In this document: positions 9,045 to 17,034 of the stretch, in pieces
How the letters are laid out: every line of letters begins with the position of its first letter
Position numbering within the stretch: position 1 is the first letter of the stretch
NCBI GenBank assembly: GCA_963732225.1
Contig: CAVSYR010000005.1
Span: 930,001 to 994,000, forward strand
Reading direction: 5' to 3'
DNA length: 64,000 bases
Source: VRUE01 sp963732225
GTDB lineage: Bacteria > Actinomycetota > Thermoleophilia > Solirubrobacterales > 70-9
The notes under the pieces: generated by a model
Told to the model about the DNA's origin: nothing
Database searches by the model: none
The model's input: the letters and a program-made list of their open reading frames with translations, nothing else
Translations under genes and position numbers: made by a program

Positions 9045-9068
9045 CGCCCGTCTCTGTGAAGGCGGGCG
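9045..9068 (-). terminator. Hairpin plus T-run between the wecA-like gene and the atp operon
   Basis: On the reverse strand CGCCCG (9068-9063) pairs with CGGGCG (9050-9045) across a 12-nt loop, followed by AATTTT. This looks like an intrinsic terminator for the wecA-like gene. It ends directly at the atpI ATG, so it could also act as an attenuator in the atp leader. A TATAGT box (9077-9082) lies just upstream as a possible atp promoter -10. Confidence 0.45.
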
Positions 9069-9143
9069 GACGAGCGACTATATCCGAAAGGGCCGACGAT
9101 CCGCTTTCTAGAGCCAGTTCGTGAGGCTTGTTACAACCTGTTA

Positions 9144-10277
9144 CTAAGTCTCCCGGCGGTTCTCCTCCGCTTCCTCCAGCGTTATCGCTTCGATCTCGCC
9201 CGTTTCCGGATTGAGCCGTCCCCGCCGCAGCTTGAGGATCTCGAGCACGTAGACGAGGTAGACGCTGGTGGCGACGGCAAGTAGGCCGAAGGCGACCATC
9301 ACCGCGGTCCAGAGCGCGTTGAAGTGGCCGTGGTTGTCGCTGTAAGGGACGAAGCGCAGGGCGAGGGCGAGGGCGGCAAGGGCCAGGGTCCAGCCGTAGA
9401 GGTAGGCCAGCGTGCGCCGCTGCGAGAAGCCGATGGCAGCCATGCGGTGATGGAAGTGCCAGGTATCGGCCTGGTAGATCGGCTGGCGGTACTTGAGCCG
9501 CTTGGCGACGACGAAGCCGGTGTCGAGGATCGGCACCGCCAGCACGACCAGGGGGAAGACAAGGGCAACGACGGCGTTGGTCTTCAGCGCTCCCTGCACC
9601 GAGGCGGTCGCCAGCAGGTAGCCGAGCAGGTTGGAGCCGGTGTCGCCCATGAAGCTGGAGGCGGGCGGGAAGCCGTGGCGGAGGAAACCGAGGGCGCCGC
9701 CGGCGGTCAGCGCCGCCAGCACGCCGGCCGAGTTGCGCTCCAGCGAGAGCGCGATCACCGCCAGCGAGATCGCCGCGATCGTGCAGACGCCGGCGGCGAG
9801 GCCGTCGACGCCGTCGATGAAGTTGATCACGTTGACCACGGCGACGATGCCGAGCACGGTCAGCGGGTAGGCGAGCCAGCCGAGTTCGAAGCCGCCGACG
9901 AAGGGCAGGGTCAGGTTGTCGACGCGGACGCCGGCGAGGACGGGGATCAGGGCCGCCCCGATCTGGCCAAGCAGCTTCGGCAGGGCCGGCAAACCACGCA
10001 CGTCGTCGACCACGCCGACCGCGGCGATCACGGCGGCACCGATCAGGATCGAGCGGCTCTCGCCGTCGCTCGGCAGCCAGATCCAGCCGGCGACCTCGAT
10101 CCCGGCGAAGATCGCCAGGCCAGAGAGCCGCGGCATCGGCCTGTCGTGCAGGCCGCGCTCCTTCGGCATGTCGATCGCGCCGATGCGGAAGGCGAGCCGC
10201 TCGGCGTAGGGAACCAGCAGCCAGGCGATCGCGGCCGCGAGGAAAAACGCAAGGACGGCGTCAGTGGTCGCTGCCAT
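9144..10277 (-). CDS. Undecaprenyl-phosphate N-acetylglucosaminyl-1-phosphate transferase (WecA/TagO/MraY superfamily)
   Basis: This 377-aa integral membrane enzyme has about ten to eleven segments. It should transfer a HexNAc-1-phosphate from a UDP-sugar to undecaprenyl phosphate, starting a cell-surface glycan. The superfamily motifs are present: VVDDVRGLP with the Asp pair, NVINFIDGVDGLAAG, FMGDTGSNLLGY, and the His-rich loop TWHFHHRMAAIGFSQRR. It is WecA/TagO-like rather than MraY because the position is outside a division/cell-wall cluster and the HxHH loop is of the WecA type. It follows the DUF354 gene on the same strand. Confidence 0.9.
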   Translation of the reverse strand: MAATTDAVLAFFLAAAIAWLLVPYAERLAFRIGAIDMPKERGLHDRPMPRLSGLAIFAGIEVAGWIWLPSDGESRSILIGAAVIAAVGVVDDVRGLPALPKLLGQIGAALIPVLAGVRVDNLTLPFVGGFELGWLAYPLTVLGIVAVVNVINFIDGVDGLAAGVCTIAAISLAVIALSLERNSAGVLAALTAGGALGFLRHGFPPASSFMGDTGSNLLGYLLATASVQGALKTNAVVALVFPLVVLAVPILDTGFVVAKRLKYRQPIYQADTWHFHHRMAAIGFSQRRTLAYLYGWTLALAALALALRFVPYSDNHGHFNALWTAVMVAFGLLAVATSVYLVYVLEILKLRRGRLNPETGEIEAITLEEAEENRRET

Positions 10278-10312
10278 GTCGCGGGTGCCCGGTGGAAACA
10301 GGCGCGCTCAGG

Positions 10313-11329
10313 CTACTCGACGCCCGCGACAGCGCCGAGTACGCCCTCGACCAGCAGCTCGGGATCGCGCGGGTTGAGGACGCCGATCGGCGACTCACGC
10401 TTGCGCAGCGGCAGCTCCGCCGGATCGGCGAGCACCCGCAGGCGCCCCGCGGCGATCAGGTCCTCGTCGACCCCGCCCATGCGACCGGCGAAGGTGGTGA
10501 AGACGGGCGTGCCCAAGGCAACCGCCTCGCGGTTCATCGTCCCCCCCGCGCTAACCACCAGGTCGGCGTAGGCGATCAGGCTCTGGGCGTCGATCGCCCG
10601 CTCGGGCACGATCAGGTTGGCGGCCCCCATCTCGCTCACCTCGATGCCCTGCCGCTCGGTACGTGGAATCACCACCGCCTGCACCTCCGCGGACCCGGCG
10701 AGGTGGCGAATCGCCTCGCCGTAGACGTCGTTGCGAGCGTGATACTCGGAGGTCTCCGGCGGAGGGCGGACGACAACCAGCACCTTCTCTCGGTCAAGCC
10801 CAAGCTCATCGAGGACGCTCGCGTCCGGGCTGAAGTCGGCCAGGTAGTACTCCTCCTTGAGGCCGGGATAGCGGACCAGCTTGCGCTCCTTGGCGCCGAT
10901 CTTCCGCAACCGCTCGAGCGGGATCGACTCCGGCATCAAGACCTTGCGCGCCGCCCGGAAGGAGATTTGGCGCTGCCAACCGGCGAACTCGTAGTCCTGC
11001 ATCTGCGCCGAGGGGATCAGGTAGAGCGAGGAGACGACGGCGAGGTCGACCGAGCCGTGGGCGAGCGCCAGCTGCGGCCGCCGCTGCCAGACCAGCCGCG
11101 CGAGCTGCGCCGAGCGTCCAGCGAGCGCCCTGCCCTTGCCGAGCGCCGAGGCGCCACCATGGCTGCCGACGGCGGTGTAGGGAATGCCGAGGCGGTCGAG
11201 GATCCCCAGCGTCTGGCCGTACTCGCGGGCGGTGACGAGGACCTCATCCCCCCTCGCTTCGAACCGCTCGATCAGCGGGCGCAGGACAAGCGGATGGGCG
11301 GCGGCGGTGCAATCAACCCAGACCCTCAT
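10313..11329 (-). CDS. DUF354 family GT-B-fold protein
   Basis: This 338-aa protein opens with RVWVDCTAAAHPLVLRPLIERFEARGDEVLVTAR, typical of DUF354 proteins. That family is structurally related to UDP-GlcNAc 2-epimerases and GT-B glycosyltransferases. The C-terminal half has the nucleotide-sugar-binding feel of the fold (VSAGGTMNREAVALGTPVFTTFAG). The precise reaction is unknown. The context, directly before a WecA-like transferase, suggests a role in a nucleotide-sugar or surface-glycan step. Confidence 0.85.
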   Translation of the reverse strand: MRVWVDCTAAAHPLVLRPLIERFEARGDEVLVTAREYGQTLGILDRLGIPYTAVGSHGGASALGKGRALAGRSAQLARLVWQRRPQLALAHGSVDLAVVSSLYLIPSAQMQDYEFAGWQRQISFRAARKVLMPESIPLERLRKIGAKERKLVRYPGLKEEYYLADFSPDASVLDELGLDREKVLVVVRPPPETSEYHARNDVYGEAIRHLAGSAEVQAVVIPRTERQGIEVSEMGAANLIVPERAIDAQSLIAYADLVVSAGGTMNREAVALGTPVFTTFAGRMGGVDEDLIAAGRLRVLADPAELPLRKRESPIGVLNPRDPELLVEGVLGAVAGVE

Positions 11330-11348
11330 TGGCGGCGACCCTATTTGC

Positions 11349-12629
11349 TCAGACGGAGGCCGGCGAGAGCTGCGGGTAAAGCGGGTAGCGGTCCATCAGG
11401 GTGCGGGTGCGCTCAGCGAGCCCATCCTTCTGAGCATCGAAGTCATCGGAGAGGGCGGTGGCGATCACGCTGGCGATCTCGGCCATGTCCTCCTCGACCA
11501 TTCCGCGGGTGGTCAGCGCCGGGGTGCCGATCCGCAGGCCGGAGGGATTCATCGGCGGGCGCGGATCGAAGGGGATCGCGTTGCGGTTGACGGTGATGCC
11601 GACCGCATCGAGGCGATCCTCGGCGCTCTGACCGTCGAGACCGGTCGGGGTGAGGTCGACGAGGACGAGGTGGACGTCGGTGCCGCCGGTGAGAACCGGG
11701 ATGCCGTCGGCTTCGAGGCCGGCCGCGAATGCCTGCGCGTTGGCGATCGTCTGGCGCTGACGAGCACGGAACGGCTCGCTGGCGGCGATCCGCAGCGCCA
11801 CGGCCTTGGCGGCGATCGTGTGCATCAACGGCCCGCCCTGCTGGCCCGGGAAGATCGCTTTGTCGATTGCCTTCGCGTGCTCCTCTTTGCAGAGGATCAT
11901 GCCGCTGCGCGGGCCACAGAGGGTCTTGTGGATCGTCGTCGTGACGACGTCGGCGTGCGGCACCGGGTTGGGGTGCTCGCCGGTGGCGACGAGGCCGGCG
12001 AAGTGGGCCATGTCGACCATCAGCTTGGCTCCAACCGAGTCGGCGATCTGACGGAAGGCGGCGAAATCGAGCTGGCGCGGGTAGGCCGACCAGCCGGCGA
12101 CGATCAGCTTCGGCTTGTGCTCCTCGGCAAGCGCGGCGACCTCGTCCATGTCGACCAACAGATCGTCTTTGCGGACGTGGTACGGAACCGGGTTGTAGAG
12201 CGTGCCGGAGACGTTGATCTTCATCCCGTGACTGAGGTGGCCGCCGTGGTCGAGAGCGAGGCCGAGGAAGGTGTCCCCTGGTTCGAGCAGCGCCATGTAG
12301 ACGGCGTTGTTGGCCTGCGCTCCGGAGTGGGCCTGGACGTTGGCGTGCTCGGCGTCAAAGAGCGCCTTAGCCCGGTCGATCGCCAACTGCTCGGCGACGT
12401 CGACCTCCTCGCAGCCGCCGTAGTAGCGGCGTCCGGGGTAACCCTCGGCGTACTTGTTGGTCAGCACCGAGCCGACCGCGTCGAGCACCGCCTGGGGCAC
12501 GAAGTTCTCCGAGGCGATCATCTCCAGCGTGCCCTGCTGGCGCCGCAGCTCGCCCTCGAGCACGGCGGCAATCTCGGGGTCGACCTCGCCCAGAGGGGCG
12601 GTCTGGAGGTTCTCCGGCAAATCAGTCAT
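11349..12629 (-). CDS. glyA: Serine hydroxymethyltransferase
   Basis: This 426-aa PLP enzyme interconverts serine and glycine with tetrahydrofolate, the main one-carbon source. The signature is clear: LEMIASENFVPQAVLDAVGSVLTNKYAEGYPGRRYYGG at the N-terminus and the PLP-lysine motif TTTIHKTLCGPRSG near residue 230. The ATG at 12629 is preferred over an upstream TTG at 12650, since MTDLPENL is a normal beginning. The ribosome site is weak. It is divergent from the secreted protein at 12690. Confidence 0.96.
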   Translation of the reverse strand: MTDLPENLQTAPLGEVDPEIAAVLEGELRRQQGTLEMIASENFVPQAVLDAVGSVLTNKYAEGYPGRRYYGGCEEVDVAEQLAIDRAKALFDAEHANVQAHSGAQANNAVYMALLEPGDTFLGLALDHGGHLSHGMKINVSGTLYNPVPYHVRKDDLLVDMDEVAALAEEHKPKLIVAGWSAYPRQLDFAAFRQIADSVGAKLMVDMAHFAGLVATGEHPNPVPHADVVTTTIHKTLCGPRSGMILCKEEHAKAIDKAIFPGQQGGPLMHTIAAKAVALRIAASEPFRARQRQTIANAQAFAAGLEADGIPVLTGGTDVHLVLVDLTPTGLDGQSAEDRLDAVGITVNRNAIPFDPRPPMNPSGLRIGTPALTTRGMVEEDMAEIASVIATALSDDFDAQKDGLAERTRTLMDRYPLYPQLSPASV

Positions 12630-12689
12630 CGGGACGAGCGACCATAGCAACGCCCGCCGATAGCGGAAGCGGGTATAGATCCGGCCTCA

Positions 12690-13466
12690 GTGAAGCCGAA
12701 GCGAAGCCAACTCGCCCTCGCGCTCTGCCTGCTGGCGGGGCTCGCGTGCGTCTCGCCCGCCCAGGCGATCACGCCGATCGGCGAGAACCCCTGCGAGGGC
12801 CCCGAAGCGAAGGTCCTGCTCTGCCCGAACCTGCGCATCGCGCCGCCGCACGAACTCTACGTCGACCACGCCGGCGGCCGCACGCGGCTGCACGCGACGA
12901 GCGACGTGCGCAGCCGCGGCCGCGGCCCGATGGAGCTGCACGGCACCCGCAACGGCTGGCGCACGATGCGTGTGCGCCAGCGGATCTACCGGGCGGGCGG
13001 CGGCCACATCACCGTGCCAACGCTGGCGACCCTGCGCTTCACCTCGGTCGGCGCCTACTTCGGCGGCTCCTACTGGAAGGTCCATCAGCTCGCCCGCTTC
13101 GAGCTCTGGTCGGTCGACGGCCAGCACCGGCTCCTGCATCGCGTCCGGGTCGGGCCGAAGCTCAACTATTGCCTGCGCGACCTCGAGCGCACCCGTCCCG
13201 GCAAGCGCTCGCCGACGAGCTGGCACTACCCCGGTTGCAACCAGGACCCCTACATCCACCACGACACGCTCGGCACCTCGGTCGGCTGGTCAGACATCTA
13301 TCCGGCCGACTACGACAAGCAGTGGATCAACGTCAGCGGCCTGCGCGGCTGCTTCGCCTTTGTGATGACGGTCGACCCCGCGGGCCTGCTTTACGAGTCG
13401 AACGAGAACGACAACAGCTCACGCCGCCTCGTTCACCTGCCGTTCCGCGGCGACAGCGGCTGCTAG
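12690..13466 (+). CDS. Secreted lysyl-oxidase-like protein
   Basis: This 258-aa protein starts at GTG with a Sec signal peptide (KPKRSQLALALCLLAGLACVSPAQA, cleavage after about residue 26). The C-terminal half carries the lysyl oxidase-like pattern GWSDIYPADYDKQWINVSGL, then VDPAGLLYESNENDN, corresponding to the animal 'G-D-x-Y-x-x-x-x-x-Q-W-I-D' block. The copper motif of lysyl oxidases (W-H-x-H) is only partly kept, as YWKVHQLARFELW. Catalysis is therefore uncertain, and a structural cell-surface role is possible. Even cysteine spacing suggests disulphides. It stands alone and divergent from glyA. Confidence 0.7.
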   Translation: MKPKRSQLALALCLLAGLACVSPAQAITPIGENPCEGPEAKVLLCPNLRIAPPHELYVDHAGGRTRLHATSDVRSRGRGPMELHGTRNGWRTMRVRQRIYRAGGGHITVPTLATLRFTSVGAYFGGSYWKVHQLARFELWSVDGQHRLLHRVRVGPKLNYCLRDLERTRPGKRSPTSWHYPGCNQDPYIHHDTLGTSVGWSDIYPADYDKQWINVSGLRGCFAFVMTVDPAGLLYESNENDNSSRRLVHLPFRGDSGC

Positions 13467-13497
13467 CCGCAAGACGCTCCGGGGTCAAAGCTCCCTA

Positions 13498-13722
13498 CTA
13501 GTAGACCTTGCGAGTCCCTTGATGGTCGCTGCTGTCAAGTCGGCCATCGCCTTCAGCAACAACGCGATGGCCTACGTAACAGCCTCCCGCAATCGCAAAG
13601 GCGGTGATCGCGGCAATAAAGAGTTCCGGGCCTGCATTCAAAAGGTTGAGCGCGACATCAAGCAAAACGATGGAGACCGCCATCACGAGAACCGGAAGCG
13701 CCCAGGAGCGAAGCATGCTCAT
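13498..13722 (-). CDS. Small membrane protein of unknown function
   Basis: This 74-aa protein has two hydrophobic segments (about residues 7-28 and 33-50) and a polar tail. Its ATG overlaps the stop of the upstream small gene (ATGA at 13719-13722), supporting co-translation. Base composition is visibly less GC-rich than its neighbours. I do not recognise the family. It lies downstream of the YrbE pair, where mce genes would normally be. Confidence 0.45.
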   Translation of the reverse strand: MSMLRSWALPVLVMAVSIVLLDVALNLLNAGPELFIAAITAFAIAGGCYVGHRVVAEGDGRLDSSDHQGTRKVY

Positions 13723-13997
13723 GATGCTAGCTCGCCCACGAAAAGAGCCACCGCAAGCACAGACCCGACGACGAACCCAGCGGCGGTTGCACGCTCAATC
13801 TCTTTGGGCTCCGCCCCAGTTAGAACCGCATATGACCTCGCGATTCCAGCGAATACTCCACTAAGTACTACGACAACTCCGGCCGCCCCAGAGATGAAGT
13901 CCGCCAGCGTTCCTGCGCTTTCCGGCACATGGATGTACTGGAGCCTTGCCGGCACAAGCGCACCCGTGGTGCGCAGAACCTCCCGCCTATGTGTCAA
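13719..13997 (-). CDS. Small membrane protein of unknown function
   Basis: This ORF is up to 92 aa, with two hydrophobic segments (about residues 32-52 and 70-88). The TTG at 13997 overlaps the stop of the YrbE permease, but GGGAGG lies inside the ORF about 15 nt further on, so the true start may be an internal GTG at 13955. Both tiny genes chain by overlapping codons to the permease operon. Function unknown. Confidence 0.4.
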   Translation of the reverse strand: MTHRREVLRTTGALVPARLQYIHVPESAGTLADFISGAAGVVVVLSGVFAGIARSYAVLTGAEPKEIERATAAGFVVGSVLAVALFVGELAS

Positions 13998-14791
13998 CCG
14001 CCGATCGGCGCTCGCGGGTTCGAGCCCCAGAAGACGACGGTGCCGAGCATGCCGATGATGTGGACGAGGATGATGTTGACCACCATCGATTGCGCCGTCG
14101 CGGTGCCGACCCCGACCGGGCCGCCGGAAGCGGTGTAGCCGTAGTAGCAGCCGACCAGCACGATCGCGGTCGTCATCACCATCCCCTTGATCAGGCTGAA
14201 GAACAGGTCAGGTGGGCTCTGGAACATCCAGAAAATCAGTAGATAGCCGCCCGAGGAGACATCACCGACCTGCTGGACGACCGCGAGGTAGCTGGCGAAG
14301 TAGGCGACGCCGATCCCGACCAAGTAGAGGAAGGGGATCGCGATCCAGGCGCCGAGCAGGCGCGTCGCGCAGAGGAAGGTGACCGGCGGGATCCCCATCA
14401 CCTCGAGCGCGTCGATCTCGTCGGAGATGCGCATCGCCCCGAGCTCGGCGACGATTCCGGTGCCGACCTTGGCCGAGAGGATGTAGCCGAAGGCGTAGGG
14501 CAGGCCCTCGCGCAGGTCGCAGTAAGCGGAAAAGAGGCCCGCCAGCGAGGGCGCGCCGATCGAGCGGTTGAAGTAGGCGCCCTGCAGGCCGCACTGGAGG
14601 CCGAGGATGAAGACGAAGGCCCAGATGATCACCGCCGAGCCGAGGATCAGGATGCCGCCCTGGCGCAGGCTCTCGCCGAAGAAGCGCAGCACGCGACCGC
14701 TGAGGACGAGGCCGGCGACGCGGGAGCCGAAGCGGGCGATCTCGCCGAAGGAGTCGAGCCAGCCGCGCGGGACGTCGAGCCAGCCGATCAA
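13994..14791 (-). CDS. MlaE/YrbE-family lipid ABC permease (second of pair)
   Basis: This 265-aa protein has five to six membrane helices. The central conserved block is VGTGIVAELGAMRISDEIDALEVMGIPP, the MlaE/YrbE coupling region that contacts an Mkl/MlaF ATPase. GCYYGYTASGGPVGVGTAT near the C-terminus is also diagnostic. In mce systems two YrbE proteins make the permease for lipid import. Here it overlaps its partner by 4 nt (ATGA at 14788-14791), but no mce substrate-binding genes and no ATPase follow. Confidence 0.9.
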   Translation of the reverse strand: MIGWLDVPRGWLDSFGEIARFGSRVAGLVLSGRVLRFFGESLRQGGILILGSAVIIWAFVFILGLQCGLQGAYFNRSIGAPSLAGLFSAYCDLREGLPYAFGYILSAKVGTGIVAELGAMRISDEIDALEVMGIPPVTFLCATRLLGAWIAIPFLYLVGIGVAYFASYLAVVQQVGDVSSGGYLLIFWMFQSPPDLFFSLIKGMVMTTAIVLVGCYYGYTASGGPVGVGTATAQSMVVNIILVHIIGMLGTVVFWGSNPRAPIGG

Positions 14792-15594
14792 CGGATGCTC
14801 TGCAGTTCAGGGTTGGTGGCGAGCAGGATCGAGGTGACGACGAACTGGAAGAAGAAGACCGCGACGAGAGCGATCACGACCGCCTGGTTGACGGCGCGGC
14901 CGACACCCGCAGCACCGCCCGAGGCCGACATTCCCTTGTAGGAGCAGACGACGGCGATGATCGCGCCGAACATCGTGCACATCAGGACCGAGGCCCAGAT
15001 GTCGGTGACGGTGGCGTTGGAGAAGAGGGTGGCGAAGAAGCCGCCAAGCGACTGGTGGTAGAGCAGCTCGGCGGCGATGCCGGCGGAGAGGCCGAAGACG
15101 ATCGCGAAGATGTCGAGCAGGCCGGTGATCACGAGCAGGGCGAGAAAGCGCGGCACGACCAAGTTCTTGACCGGGTCGACACCCAGCACCTGCAGGGCGT
15201 CGAGCTCCTCGCGGATCTTGCGCGCGCCGAGGTCGGCGGTGATCGCGGTGCCGGCAACGCCGGCGACAACCACCGCTGTGACCAGTGGGCCGATCCAGCG
15301 GATCGCAGTGAGGACGAAGAAACCGCCGAGGCGATCGAGCGCCCCGAACAGCGAGAGCACCCCCGCCGCCTGCAAGCCCGGCGCGCCCAGGCAAAGGGCG
15401 AAGGTCGAGATCAGCAGCGGGAACCAGGAGAGCTTGAGCACGAAGAGGAACTGCCAGACCAGCTCCTCGCCATAGGGATAGGGAGGCCGCACCGCCGAGA
15501 CAACCGTCTTCGCGGTGAGGATCATCATCTCGCCCACCTGCTCGAAGGCGGACTTTGCCGGCACGAAGGCTCGGCTCAGGACTTGGCCTGCCAC
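14788..15594 (-). CDS. MlaE/YrbE-family lipid ABC permease (first of pair)
   Basis: This 268-aa permease subunit has the block GTAITADLGARKIREELDALQVLGVDPVKNLVVPR, matching YrbEA-type proteins, and CSYKGMSASGGAAGVGRAVN. The GTG at 15594 overlaps the end of the GntR gene by 19 nt; an in-frame GTG at 15561 is an alternative. Order and overlap make a regulator - permease - permease operon under the operator at 16377-16398. Confidence 0.9.
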   Translation of the reverse strand: MAGQVLSRAFVPAKSAFEQVGEMMILTAKTVVSAVRPPYPYGEELVWQFLFVLKLSWFPLLISTFALCLGAPGLQAAGVLSLFGALDRLGGFFVLTAIRWIGPLVTAVVVAGVAGTAITADLGARKIREELDALQVLGVDPVKNLVVPRFLALLVITGLLDIFAIVFGLSAGIAAELLYHQSLGGFFATLFSNATVTDIWASVLMCTMFGAIIAVVCSYKGMSASGGAAGVGRAVNQAVVIALVAVFFFQFVVTSILLATNPELQSIR

Positions 15595-16352
15595 CAGCTC
15601 ATCGCCCTACCGAGAGGGCCCCCGCCCGATCGTGGTGACGTCTCACCCTGCTTGCCCTCGAGCTGCGCTTTGCGCCGCGCCCGTTCCTCGCCCACTTGTC
15701 TGGCCCGCAGCTCGGCGGCGCGCTGCGCCTCGGAGAGCTGAGCGATCAGGGTGTCGCGCGTCTGCTCGAGCTCCTCGACCCCGGCGACGTGCGCTTTGGT
15801 GAAGCGGGCCGCGGTCGGCATGTCGGCGGGGAGGTCGCGCGTGTAGGCCGCCAGCTCGATCTCGAGTCGGGCAATCTGGCGACGCAGCTCGTGGCGAACC
15901 TCGATTGCCTCGCTCTCCTCGGCGAGGTCGGGAAGCTCCTCGGTGCCATCGCCGACTTCGCTCGCTTCGCTGATGCTCGCGCAGGCAGCGGTGACGACGA
16001 TCAGGTCGCTTGGGTCCAGGCCAGCCTCCAACGTCCGTCGCAGCGCCTCGGAGGCGATCTCCTCGAGCTCCGGAGAGGCCTCGGTCCGCTCGGCGACGAA
16101 GGTGCCCTGGCCCTGGCGGCTGACCACGAGGCCGGCGTCCTCCAGGCCGGCATAAACCGCGCGCACCGTGTTGACGTTGACGCCACCCCACTCGGCGAGG
16201 CGACGGAAGCTCGGCAAGCGCTCCCCCGCTGCGAGGCGACCGGTGGCGATCAGCGCCCGCAGGCGCCAGGAGAGCTGGACGCCGACCGGCAACTCCGCCG
16301 CTGGATCGGTAGAAAAGGGCGTAGCTTCGCCAGCTGCCGTCCGCTGTGCCAT
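15576..16352 (-). CDS. GntR-family (YtrA-like) transcriptional regulator with C-terminal coiled coil
   Basis: This 258-aa protein has a winged helix at about residues 22-90 (PVGVQLSWRLRALIATGRLAAGERLPSFRRLAEWGGVNVNTVRAVYAGLEDAGLV) of the GntR type. The C-terminal 160 residues are not an FCD, UTRA or aminotransferase domain. They are Glu/Ala/Arg-rich and look like a long coiled coil. It heads the YrbE permease operon. The ATG at 16352 lies only 8 nt after a TACTGT -10 box, so the mRNA may be leaderless. The perfect palindrome over the -35 implies autoregulation. Confidence 0.85.
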   Translation of the reverse strand: MAQRTAAGEATPFSTDPAAELPVGVQLSWRLRALIATGRLAAGERLPSFRRLAEWGGVNVNTVRAVYAGLEDAGLVVSRQGQGTFVAERTEASPELEEIASEALRRTLEAGLDPSDLIVVTAACASISEASEVGDGTEELPDLAEESEAIEVRHELRRQIARLEIELAAYTRDLPADMPTAARFTKAHVAGVEELEQTRDTLIAQLSEAQRAAELRARQVGEERARRKAQLEGKQGETSPRSGGGPLGRAMSWWQAKS

Positions 16353-16360
16353 CAGATCAC

Positions 16361-16389
16361 ACAGTAGGTTATCGGTCTGTTCTAGTCAA
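16361..16389 (-). promoter_or_regulatory. Promoter of the gntR-yrbE operon
   Basis: On the reverse strand TTGACT (16389-16384) and TACTGT (16366-16361) are separated by exactly 17 nt. The same -35, spacer length and -10 recur at the SnoaL gene promoter. Transcription would begin at or a few bases before the ATG at 16352. Confidence 0.55.
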
Positions 16390-16398
16390 CTAGAACAG
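16377..16398. promoter_or_regulatory. Perfect 22-bp palindrome, probable GntR operator
   Basis: Arms CTGTTCTAGT and ACTAGAACAG are exact reverse complements around a 2-nt centre. The palindrome covers the -35 box of the gntR promoter and almost touches the sua5 stop codon. GntR regulators bind palindromes of this size, so autoregulation is likely. Confidence 0.6.
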
Positions 16399-16401
16399 TA
16401 T

Positions 16402-17034
16402 TTAGACGGCGTTGAAACGCTGCCGCAATTCCTCCGCCGGCATGCCGCCCTGGCGCAGAACGGTCCACTCGCCGCCCGAGTCGAGCGAGGCCACGTCGAT
16501 CACCGTCGACGGCGATCCGGTCAGGGCGCCGCCGTCGATCGCTACGTCGACCGCGCTGAGGATGCTGCGCGGAACGTCGGCAAAGATGGCGGGTGCCGGG
16601 TCGCCGCTGTGATTTGCCGAGGTCTGAAAAACCGGCCACATCATCCCCGCCAGCGCACCATCGATCAGGCGCAGGCCCAACCGTTCGGGATCCTCGCGAC
16701 AGGCAAGCGGATAGCGATGCTCGGGGTTGTCGACGACAAGGGTGACCGGCCCGGGCAACAGCGCGCCAACCGCAGCCCGGGTGCGCTCGCCAAGGCTCTC
16801 GACCAGCTCCCGCATCGCCAGCGGCGAGAAGTAGAGGACGGCGGAGGGCTTGCCGTCGTCGCGACCCTTGATCCGGTGGATCCGTTCGATCGCCGCCTGG
16901 TTGAGTGGGTCGCAGGCCAAGCCGTAGAGGCCGTCAGCGGGAAAGACGGCAACCCCGCCGGCAGCAACGCAGAGCTCGAGGCCCTTGCGCGCGCTCTCGG
17001 CCCCATCGTGCTCGACCGAGACCGTCACCGTCAT
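16402..17034 (-). CDS. L-threonylcarbamoyladenylate synthase (Sua5/YciO/YrdC)
   Basis: This 210-aa enzyme makes threonylcarbamoyl-AMP from threonine, bicarbonate and ATP for the t6A37 modification of ANN-decoding tRNAs. The binding-cleft motifs are visible: FPADGLYGLACDP, RIKGRDDGKPSAVLYF and FQTSANHSGDPAP. I start at the ATG at 17034, which overlaps the prmC stop (17031-17034); the longer frame to 17262 is out-of-frame prmC sequence. It is the YrdC/TsaC-length form without the Sua5 C-terminal domain. Confidence 0.9.
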   Translation of the reverse strand: MTVTVSVEHDGAESARKGLELCVAAGGVAVFPADGLYGLACDPLNQAAIERIHRIKGRDDGKPSAVLYFSPLAMRELVESLGERTRAAVGALLPGPVTLVVDNPEHRYPLACREDPERLGLRLIDGALAGMMWPVFQTSANHSGDPAPAIFADVPRSILSAVDVAIDGGALTGSPSTVIDVASLDSGGEWTVLRQGGMPAEELRQRFNAV

